Below are positions 55,240 through 64,000 of a stretch of 64,000 nucleotides of DNA, piece by piece. The stretch is from Schistocerca nitens (taxonomy: Eukaryota; Arthropoda; Insecta; Orthoptera; Acrididae), in the NCBI RefSeq assembly GCF_023898315.1, contig NC_064614.1:1051404432-1051468431 (forward strand), written 5' to 3'. Position 1 is the first letter of the stretch. Every line of letters begins with the position of its first letter. The notes under the pieces were generated by a model that was not told the DNA's origin, did no database searches, and saw only the letters and a program-made list of their open reading frames with translations. A program made the position numbers and the translations under genes.

Positions 55240-57430
55240 TTTCGAACTTATTGCATAGCCACGATCTTTTTCAGTACTATCTATGCACAGCATAAACTGG
55301 TATTACTCCATGAGATGCAGTATGCTGCAGAAGTTGACCTTACCCTCCGTCAGGAGGTGTGTGTTGGAACTTATTGTATTTCCCATGCTTTACCCACGGT
55401 AGAAGACCTGCGATCTTTTTACGTGACAGTAACATGCCAGACCTATGGCTCTCACATCTGGTGGCGTCAGGGTCATCAAAATTTATGCACCATATGTTTC
55501 GGGTAGCCGCAACGAATGTCCACTTCATTTTCAAAGGTGGTAGCGCCTCTCTTCTTGGGTCGGCAGGAAGCCGTGATCGTTAGACGTGACTTCATCTCCA
55601 CGCAGGTGCCAAAAGGCCAATTGCCACACCACTCTCCGAGCGCGGCTTTCGAGGGAACTGTCCAGCAAATCAACCTTGTGGGCTCTTGGAAGCATATTCA
55701 TGATAACCGTGAAAGGTTTACACATTTCAATAGCCATTAGTTTAGTCGCCTCAGGCGTGTTTATATCTGCCACGTGTTGTCACTGGACTGCAGATGTCTG
55801 ATGACTGGCCCATTGCATTCTATGATCCTGACATCTAAAACTGTGCCATCAGTCTCTGACGCCATAAGATGTGGCACGGCTGCAGACCGTGGAAACTGAC
55901 CACGATCCATCTTACTACACCGACAACCAGCACATCATCGAGACCACGTGGACAGCCTGCACTGTCATGGTGGATCTTCTGCGTACAGCCTGCCCACCGC
56001 CACAGCGCAGCGGTGACGAGGTACGGAATTTATGCTTCACCACCTTCCGAGAGTGTAGTATGATGCTGCATCCACCAGAGCGTCAGGCGACGGTTAATTG
56101 TGCCAAGGCACAGCGCACTACCTTCTCTCGACGTTACCTTGAAGGTGCTACGATCAGAGCACTCAGGAGCGTCCTTCTATGTACCACATGATAGCACACG
56201 GCACCACCAGCGGAAGACATTGGTTAATATTCTTACGACTGATGATGGGTGGTTCTTAGATACCTACCGTGATATAGTGTCTGTCCCCTATGCACTTTAT
56301 TCTGTTACGCTGTACTCTGCACAACGCAACCATCCAGCCAACTTTATGGTGGTCTCCTGACTCTCCTTTGTCTCGGTTCCTGGCACTGTTACTATGGATC
56401 TGCTTGCCATCTTTATGGTAGACGAAGTCGATGATGCTATCGATTCGCCTCCTTCAAATAAGTCACCTGATGGCCTTCCTCTAGAGTTTTACCGGACATT
56501 TCGTCTGCTATTAGCGCCATTTTGGATGGAAATTTGTCAGGACCTTATGTCGCCTAATGTGCAGATTCCAGACGGTTTCGTCATTTCGTCAACGACCTCC
56601 TCGTTCCCATCCTTGGGCCTCTCAGTACATCGCAGATATGCAGTTATCGGCTGTTGACGTTACTCAACAGTGACATGAAGATCTTTCCTCGGATGTTGGC
56701 TTAAACGGACGGCCCGGTACGTGGTTTCTCCTGATCAAATCCCTTTGGGAGGTGCCAGTATCATCCGCACTGCCCTTTGTCCTTATCAAGACATACTCTT
56801 GCTCATCCTATGCCTGGTCTTTGGCCACACTCAGCTTCAGCCAGGCGCGCGATCGGGTCGATCATGACTACCTGGAATAGGGGCTCCGCGATGTGGGGTC
56901 CCCTGATACTACTGTCGACGTCGTGGTGTGTCTCGAGTACTCTATAATGGCTGTCTCATTCTTGTCATCTTGATCTGTCGTACGGTGTTGTATGCTAACG
57001 CCATGGATCCATGCTCTGCAGCCTCCATCAATGCTGGTCTGGGATGTCTTTCGGTGGCCACGTCTTTTGCTGTATTGATTATGTGAACGATTTCGTCCTT
57101 GTTCTTCCTACTGGTGTTGAGGTCAAGGAGTCAATGGCATAGATTATCATTTATGGCGATGCTTCTGGTAGCTGCCTTAACGTCCACAAATCGAGAGCTA
57201 TGGTGCGGGGCTCCCTGAGAACAGCACAGTTCCATTGCGTGTAGCTGCTACTATCAGAGGCTTTAGAACCAGATTTTGGTATTGATCTGCGGTGCACTAT
57301 TGCTCTCAGCTGACGACATCTACTGTTCCACTTAATGACTGGACTCTCTGACCATCGTTTACGAGCCCTCGAGCTTCAACTGTGGACATACAAGGGTTGG
57401 AACTTAAATAGTAACACCTATCTGTTCACA
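55240..57430 (+). pseudogene. Tx1-like LINE ORF2, heavily decayed (copy C)
   Basis: Copy A motifs recur in order. AAEVDLTLRQEV (55325-55360) aligns with the AADVDIVLLQEV endonuclease start, and RVIKIYAPYVSGSRNE (55470-55515) with the VRFINLYAPSGS motif. MVDEVDDAIDSPPSNKSPDGLPLEFYRTF (split, 56410-56500) aligns with the RT N-terminus, and a TLLNSDMKIFPRML-like segment near 56655-56700 with TLLNCDYKIFARIL. The FGIDLRCTIA piece near 57275 is a C-terminal remnant. Nearly every motif is in a different frame and the catalytic YADD box was not found intact. It is much older than copy A. Confidence 0.7.
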
Positions 57431-57449
57431 ACCTATACCAAAGAGTTAC

Positions 57450-57651
57450 ATGAAACTTCCTGGCAGATTAAAACTGTGTGCCCGACCGAGACTCGATCTC
57501 GGGACCTTTGCCTTTCGCGGGCAAGTGCTCTACCAACTGAGCTACCGAAGCACGACTCACGCCCGGTACTCACAGCTTTACTTCTGTCAGTACCTCGTCT
57601 CCTACCTTCCAAACTTTACAGAAGCTCTCCTGCGAACCTTGCAGAACTAGC
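57450..57651 (-). repeat. Partial copy of the ~300-bp tRNA-like repeat
   Basis: It starts at atgaaacttcctggcagatt and ends at cttgcagaactagca relative to the array at 41776. The tRNA-like part is complete, with one change in the B-box region (ctcgatctc instead of ctcgaactc). It lies in or next to LINE copy C. Confidence 0.88.
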
Positions 57652-57806
57652 AGTTCCCTTCTGATGTCTGTTGGCTGGGAATCTTTGGCGGCAGACGACG
57701 CCTTCCTTTTCTCCGGACCCGGAACACAGGCGTATTTGCTTTTTGCCGTGGCGGAACTTCCGGCGTCAGGTGCCCCTACCAGCTGCGACGTGGTGGCTCA
57801 AGTTAA

Positions 57807-58884
57807 GGGGCTCCGGAACGCCCTATACTTGCAATGTTAAAATAACGCTTATAAAATACATCTTTCCTCACAAAGTATTTGAGGTAGGAAGTTGAACGTT
57901 TTACAATTTATTTATTGGAATATGGGCTACAACTTAACACAGGGATTTTACAAAATTTTAGTTCAGTTATTAAAGATGATTTTTTTTCAATTGTAATGAA
58001 AATTCACAACATTTTTTTGCAATTTTTTATTTATATATTCAAAAATATACAGTTTTTTGGAAAAAGGCTGTGTTAAATTATGCAGAAGGTACTGTGTAAC
58101 ATTTACTGAAAGTTTGAAACAAATATGTTTGGAAGATCCTTAGAAAACATGTAATTAGTATGAGAAAATAAAAGTTTTGGGAATCGAGCGACAAAGATTG
58201 GATTAACTTTTTAGTGCATTCCAGGTCCATAGGATGGATTATCTTCATCCTCTGCAAACTCCTCCTCCAGCTTCCTCTTGTTCCTCCTCCTGTTTACTCT
58301 TGCTTGTATTTCTAGACTCTTTACAGCCCTGTCTGCAGCCCGAAGGCGTTCCTTGTCTAAAGCAAGCATCGCTCGTACCATGTTAGAATCTATCTTCATT
58401 CCCATATTTCTAAATACATTTGGCTTTCCAACATTTCTCCTTTTCTTAAAAGCCAAAAGAGGATTTCTAATAACTTTACTTTTACTCATTATTATACTTC
58501 AACAAAACAGAGACTCAAGAAACAGAATTAATTACGAATATTTTCGAGATAACGACAGAGTAAATAAACATGAAACAATCGACAATCACACCAGCGATAT
58601 ATATTGAACCATCACAGGTTAGCCACAACACATACTTTATCTCACATCACTAAAATGTACTTGATGAACACGGACGTTAATAATAACACCATTTGACAGC
58701 AGTTTAACAGCGCCACCGTGGGTCACGCCCATGTAGAACACATTTCAAAATTTTTTTAAAAATAGTTGTAGTCTTCAGAATTGAATAAATTATATATCTA
58801 TTAAAAGGTAATAGTCTGCAGATTCAGAAAACGCAAAAAAGTAAAAATTGAACTTTTCATGATTTTGAGCCTTTGCGGAGCCCC
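57807..58884. mobile_element. TTAA-flanked element with GGGGCTCCG ends and one small gene
   Basis: TTAA at 57803-57806 and 58885-58888 flanks inverted ends GGGGCTCCGGAACGCC and GGGGCTCCGCAAAGGC (13 of 16 match). Inside are long AT-rich flanks and one 92-codon frame on the minus strand. TTAA targets are used by piggyBac and Sola3 transposons, but no transposase is present. It is probably a deletion derivative or a MITE that carries a short gene. Confidence 0.75.
58211..58489 (-). CDS. Uncharacterised 92-aa basic/coiled protein inside the TTAA element
   Basis: ATG at 58489 and stop at 58211. Residues 1-30 are basic (MSKSKVIRNPLLAFKKRRNV onward). Residues 35-70 look helical and highly charged (MVRAMLALDKERLRAADRAV), and a KRKLEEEF stretch with an acidic EDEDNPSYGPGMH C-terminus follows. 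A bipartite-type nuclear signal (RRRNKRKLE) is plausible. A minus-strand AATAAA polyadenylation signal lies about 180 bp downstream (near 58028). No catalytic or known domain is recognised. The open frame in an otherwise decayed AT-rich region suggests recent coding use. It could be an accessory protein of the transposon, a captured host exon, or chance. Confidence 0.5.
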   Translation of the reverse strand: MSKSKVIRNPLLAFKKRRNVGKPNVFRNMGMKIDSNMVRAMLALDKERLRAADRAVKSLEIQARVNRRRNKRKLEEEFAEDEDNPSYGPGMH

Positions 58885-58888
58885 TTAA

Positions 58889-61439
58889 GTAGATTGATGC
58901 GTGCAACGGCGGAGTGTCGCCGATTAAGCGGGAACCAGTAGTCTGCTCTATATTGTGAATTTAATAAGCTCAGGAGGTTTAAGGCGTGTTTGGCAAGGCC
59001 GAGGTTCCTTCTAATTACACCTCTTTAAATACTCGTTTAAATCTTGTACTCTTGTTAGTGCTTTTCAGCGCATTAAGTTTAAGACCTGTTACTTATCAAT
59101 ATAAATCAATATAAACTGTCGAGTCTTACCTTGATGAATGGTCATCAGCTAACTTCACTCTTTGTGAAACTTGGCTGCTCCTTCCTTGTTGGCTATAACA
59201 GCCATTTGCTGTAGCACCCAGCTGACGTTGAATTTTGGTCAATTGTATATTTATTAAAGCTGATTGCCAACGTTCCTGCTGGTCTGTACCAGTTGGGAGT
59301 TGCATTTAAATTGCATGCACTCTCGACTTACCGCATTCTGGGCAATTGCGTTTTTATTTAAGCGTTATTTTTTAATTCTTGGCTGGAGTGCACAGTTTGG
59401 GATTTATATTTAATTTTTATACGTTCCCAGCATGTTTGTTTTGAGGGATTGTGTACTTTATTGCTCAAGGGATTTTCTATTATACACTGCTAAGCGGCCT
59501 TCCACCAGCCACTATCAGTGACGTGGCTTGTGATCCTTTCTGTACTTGGATGAATGTTATCCAATTGTACAACGGTTGCATAAGCTTGGAAGTTGTTAGT
59601 ACACTTCATGGCTGTCATTGTGATTGATTTGTCGATATAATTGTTTGCTGCACCTGCTTGCAATCACGCCCAGTTGGTGCGAACTTGTCTTGTTTTTGGT
59701 AACTGTGTACTTCCGGGTTCAAGCCATGCTCTTAATGGTAGAATTGTAAATATTAGTTTTTTTTATGGATTGAGCCTGTTTAAGTTTTAATTGTGAGGAT
59801 TGTGATTCTTTTCACATGGATTTTTTTTGAACCGTAGTGATAATATTGTTGTTAAGTAATAAAGTGTATTACGTGAAACAACAAATGACGAAATACGTGG
59901 GTCCACCTTCCCTGTGTTTTCCTTAAAGCTATCCCAACCCTAGTTGTAAGGAATCATGTAATTTATACTGAGTCTAGTTTTCGCTCCACGCAAAGATTTG
60001 ACCAAAACGTTTCGAATGTCAATGATACGACCAAAAACGTTCGCTTTGAGTGCTCGTTTCGATATCTTGGACTGTTTACAAAATACGAAAATTTTTCCAA
60101 CGGTGATTCCCGATATGCAGGAACTGAATTGAGCACACCGCGCGAAATCCAGTCGCCAATCAGAAAATTCAAAGTCTTCAGAATGAAGAGAGATATCGTT
60201 CTGATCTGAAACTAAAATGCAATTTCGATTTGTTGGCTACGCTACATTTCATATGCAGAAAGGTATGGTCTAAAATGAACTAAATGCAAAGGCTACATAA
60301 TGCGTTTTTACCTCTACATATTTAAAGATTTCATGGAGTCGTTTACTTTGCTCCGTGCAGCACACTAACTACGACGAATAACGAGAAGAAATCGAGTCCT
60401 TTACCGAGAGAAGATATCATGCTGTAAGATGCGAAAGAATCAAATGTTTTAACCTAATAGTTTTATTATAATCAGATGATAAGTATTTCATAGTAGCGAC
60501 CAGTCCAGCGCTCTGCCGAGAAGAATAACACATGTTGCTTTCGCTATCTTGCGCTCTGCAGTGACAAAATTCACTCATGACGAGTTATACAGTGCAACAA
60601 GCAGTGGTACGGATGTCGCAGAACTAGGAAACTTCCGTAGCTATAGCTACTGTCCTGTTTTGTGGCCTGAAGCTGTCGCATACTGCCAGTCGCCTATGTC
60701 GCTTTTTTTTGGACGCAGCCTAACATCGGTGTTGAATTACGTTCGCCAGCTCGCCGATACCCACGCCATCTGAGGCGGCTGGCGCGCATAACTTACGCTG
60801 GCGCAAATTTTTGAGCGAATGGGGAAATCAATCATGCCGCGAAACATCTTATTCACGGCACACTTTCAAGGCAAATGGTAACAGACACAGAGTTGTGACA
60901 TTACGCACCTTTCGGAAGTGGTTCCTGCCACGATGTCTGAGACGGAACCACGTGGGCAGCGCTTCCAAGCCACCGCTGTCCCAGTAGTCACTGCTCAGGC
61001 TGATATCGCCGTCCTCAACCGCCACAGGGAAGAACGAGGAGGCCGTGGTCGTGTCTGGCGTCTCCCATCTCGCTGTTCTCGTGCTCAAGTTCTGCGAATA
61101 CATAGACACCGTCGCATATGTGCACACATTCTGTATCTTACTTGTAAAATTTGTCATCTAACTAATTATAGCATATGTTGCTCCATTTCAATGTCTAGGT
61201 GGATAGCTATTTAACGATATCCTCCTTCTCAGATTAGGGACAGCGCCTAACTTACAAATAGTAATTTTTTCTCCATAATGGACCACAGTCATAATGTACT
61301 GTAACTCCGTTGGTGACAATACTCTGAAAAAAAACTAACACATAAGTTTAATAAAATCGTTTTAGGAATTTTACCAAGTAATGCTATAGAGTTTCAGAAT
61401 TTGGTCACAGAGCGACAGGTATTTACGAGTAATTAATAT
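58889..61439. other. No secure feature
   Basis: About 2.5 kb. A polyadenylation-like aataaagtgtattacg occurs near 59862, so 58980-59880 might be an old LTR or LINE 3' region. Open frames at 60549-60773 and 60918-61214 are GC-richer than their surroundings but carry no motif I recognise. Confidence 0.45.
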
Positions 61440-61510
61440 TGACTTCCAGCAAGGAAGGTGGTACAGTGCTGAGCACGCTGGACTGGCATTCTGGAACCAC
61501 AGGTGGTCAG
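61440..61510 (+). repeat. tRNA-like SINE head fragment
   Basis: Wording aaggtggtacagtgctgagc followed by acgctggactggcattctgg resembles the head of the SINE at 31679 (gtggcgcagtggttgg, actggactagcattctgg). No body of that SINE follows. Confidence 0.5.
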
Positions 61511-62264
61511 CATTCGTTTGTTGGGTTAGGACTTGACAACTCTGGGTTACCTGAGACGTGGAATGGTGAACGGCGCCATGTAAAGTTTGACAATGCTTCA
61601 GCGACCGCTGTGACCCTCCGAGGTGGAACGACGTGCGTCACAGCGATCTGGGATGCCTGCTTAACCGCCTGGTCGCGAGGACGGTACACAGCTTGCTACA
61701 AGAACCATTTGTCTGAAGGAGTACTGATGAGCTGCAGGACTGTTGAAGTGGAACAGTCGTTATTGGGCTACCGGTGGGGACCTGCCGCACTTCGGTTGTA
61801 TAAGGATTACTCAGGCAACCAGGATTCTGTATGAGTGGACAATTTCCCTCGCATCTCGTGAGAGTGTGATGGAACCTTCGAAATTTAATCCTCCAATTAC
61901 CAGCGTTCCTTGTGTACCGTCAGGAAATACTCACAACCACTCATCGAAACGAATGATGAAGGCTCCTAATAATCAATGAGTCGTAAATCAGAAACTGTGT
62001 CTAGTGATTAAAAGGAAGAAGAGACATTTGAAAAAGTGTCCCCCTTTTATATTCGTAAACGTGTAGGAGGGCTTGCTGGTACCTTAAAGTCTATTAAGCG
62101 GTTATGAAATGTTTCCTTATTGGTCCAGAGTAACAGGGCAAAGCAGGTGGAACTTCGCAGGAACTCAGAAAAACTGAGCGACTGTGACATAATATTTGAG
62201 TTGCATAACTCATTCACCTCAAGTAAGTGCGTGATCACATGCTATGACATTATGGACATAGACA
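61511..62264. other. No recognisable feature
   Basis: A 131-codon frame (61439-61834) spans this stretch and the SINE head, but it shows no domain; it is likely fortuitous. Confidence 0.45.
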
Positions 62265-62460
62265 AATGGTTCAAATGGCTCTGAGCACTATGGGACTTAA
62301 CTTCTGTGGTCGTCTGTCCCCTAGAACTCAGAACTACTGAAACCTAACTAACCTAAGGACATCACAAACATCCATGCCCGATGGAGGATTCGAACCTGCG
62401 ACCGTAGCGGTAGCGCGGTTCCGGACTGTAGCGCCTAGAACCGCTCGGCCACTCCTGCCG
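62265..62460 (-). repeat. tRNA-derived SINE (main family), copy k
   Basis: Minus-strand full copy with perfect TSD tggacatagaca at 62253-62264 and 62461-62472. Confidence 0.95.
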
Positions 62461-62799
62461 TGGACATAGACATTTCAGAACTCAAACAAGAAAGGACGTC
62501 ACAGAGGATAGAGGATGGGAGCAAACAATACAAAGGAGTATTGAAGGAATTGTGATGAGGGCCTCTTTTATTGTGAAATTCAGTTCTACTATGCTGCCTG
62601 AACTCGTTACGGGGGTTTCCTCGAACTAAAGGTTAGGCCTTAGACACTTAAACCTACGCGATGCTACAAAGGCAAGGGATCTGGCCATACGACACTGTCT
62701 TGGCTCTGGAAGCTACCCAATCTGGAGCTGAGACTGACTTGCTTTTGATAAGGAATGGTAAATTCAGAAAATAAAAGTGACCAAACGGATCCCCTACAC

Positions 62800-64000
62800 A
62801 GAATCCAAAAATAAATGTGACAAAACCCCTGGCCTTTACTAATTCGTATGCTTTCATGGTGCAGAAATGTGTAGCCAAGGTGAACGCTTCGTCGCAGACG
62901 GCATTCAAGGTACCATTACCCACCGCTTGTACCTGTATTTGCATCCGTACGTGCCAGAGTAAGATGAATAAAGACGTAGCGATCCAGGCAACTACGACAA
63001 AAGAGATGAGCAATATTTTCACAGTGAGCATCTCGAAGGCACCTCAAAAGCAGAATGCCTCTCAATGCCCTCTCTCCCCATCATTCTCAAAGGGAAAGAC
63101 TCACAATGTTCAGGTTAAAAGCTGTCCCAGGTGTCAACAAGCCGTCATTCTGGCAGATATGACTCATGTGGAAAATATCTTGGATTTCAGTGCCTTGTCA
63201 CCGGATCCAAGCAGCTCCTTCACTCCGTCTCACTCTACATGTGCCTTACCACCCAACACAAGGGTAGCGGTAAATCAAAATCACACAGCAGAAATGGATC
63301 CCATGTCTAATGTGAATGGATACAGGACTCACGTGGAGGAGTTGAGACTCCTAAAACAGAACAGGCCTTTTTGTCCCTGTTTCCAAGAGACTTGGTTTAA
63401 ACAGAGTGATGCGCCTGTACTAGGAGGTTATCACCTGTACAGAAAAGACGACCCTAGCGGTGACAGGGCGAAACGTGGTGTAACACCATGCGTCAAGGAC
63501 GCATTTCTCTCCTCATCTTTCACCTTAAACACTACGCTACATTTGGTTGCTGTTCTGTCACAGTGTGCTCTGTAATGTGCCTGTTGACTCTGAGGTCATC
63601 TTCTTCGTGAACTACCCCATTCCTTTTTCTTTTTAGGAGACTTTAATGCACGCAATGCGCTATTGGGATTTAACACTGCTTGTCTCAGATCTCACATACT
63701 TGACGATCTTACAGGAACTACAGGCCTTTTACTGATGAACATTGCTCAAACTACATGCTTTAGCACGGCTACTGGTTCTCTTACAACCACAGGCCGCATC
63801 TCATGCTCGCCTGTTCTTACAAACAATTCTCACTGGGAAGAGGATGAGGACCTTCGGGGTAGCGACCAATACCCCATCTGGATCCATCTGTACGATGGAG
63901 CAGATTTCAAAACGAAGCCACTGAAATGTCTGCTCAAAAAGGCTAACTGGATGCTTTACAAGCCGTTAGCTGTTTTCGATTAGTGACACGGCGTCCGGAA
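62800..64000 (+). pseudogene. Jockey-type LINE: ORF1 end and endonuclease start, runs off window
   Basis: A frame at 62817-63575 joins a Thr/Ser-rich part to an endonuclease beginning NVNGYRTHVEELRLLKQNRP, followed by FCPCFQETWFKQSDAPVLGG and YHLYRKDDPSGDRAK. These are the first catalytic blocks (N and E motifs) of Jockey-group APE endonucleases. After a frameshift and apparent loss of about 100 bp, FLGDFNARNALLGFN (63630-63675) gives the GDFN motif. Near the end is DLRGSDQYPIWIHL, where the catalytic SDH motif is SDQ. Frameshifts and the His-to-Gln change make it inactive. RT would lie to the right of the window. Confidence 0.82.

Noticed and set aside
61439-61834. 131-codon plus-strand frame as a host gene
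   Set aside because: It starts in a tRNA-like SINE head fragment and shows no domain; no splice or promoter support.

Overview
This window is eukaryotic, intergenic-type DNA that is almost entirely transposable elements at different stages of decay. There are no operons, ribosome-binding sites, CRISPR arrays or rRNA genes. Three things point to a large-genome orthopteran insect, most likely a grasshopper of the Schistocerca/Locusta type. A ~200-bp tRNA-derived SINE recurs about a dozen times, several copies with exact target-site duplications (TSDs). BovB/RTE-, CR1/Jockey- and Tx1-like LINEs sit together with Tc1, mariner and piggyBac DNA transposons. Several further tRNA-headed SINE types match repeats I recall from locust genomes. 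The organism assignment is inference; the repeats themselves are read from the sequence.

Layout. 1-8.2 kb: CR1/Jockey-group LINE remnants, SINEs and a dead mariner. 9.9-15.3 kb: two nearly identical Tc1-like transposons with intact transposase frames in opposite orientation, enclosing a Penelope-like endonuclease fragment and an older dead Tc1 split by a SINE. 15.7-22.3 kb: a decayed BovB/RTE LINE with a tRNA-like 5' end, a chimeric-head SINE, a mariner 5' fragment and a second RTE fragment. 23.6-24.2 kb: two SINEs at one target site inside an older SINE. 25.4-30.2 kb (minus): a decayed Tx1-like LINE with a ~965-bp foldback element inserted in its ORF1. 32.6-39.7 kb: a ~5.3-kb, nearly complete Tx1-like LINE inserted inside a tRNA-like repeat with a 32-bp TSD, followed by an internally deleted mariner. 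41.8-42.6 kb: a tandem array of the same tRNA-like repeat bounded by a 15-bp TSD. 44.5 kb (minus): the only candidate host coding exon. 44.9-46.6 kb: a palindrome within a palindrome. 48.9-51.6 kb (minus): a decayed RTE. 52.1-54.8 kb: a decayed piggyBac with a 5S-rRNA-derived SINE in its 3' region. 55.2-57.4 kb: a third Tx1-like LINE. 57.8-58.9 kb: a TTAA-flanked element carrying a 92-codon frame. 62.3-64 kb: a SINE and the start of a Jockey-type LINE that runs off the window.

The elements do not form one pathway. They are parasites nested in one another, and TSDs and interruptions give their relative ages. Autonomous LINEs of the kinds seen here could supply the machinery that mobilises the SINEs. 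Only the two Tc1 transposases, the 92-codon frame and most of the large Tx1-like ORF2 look open; nearly everything else is broken.
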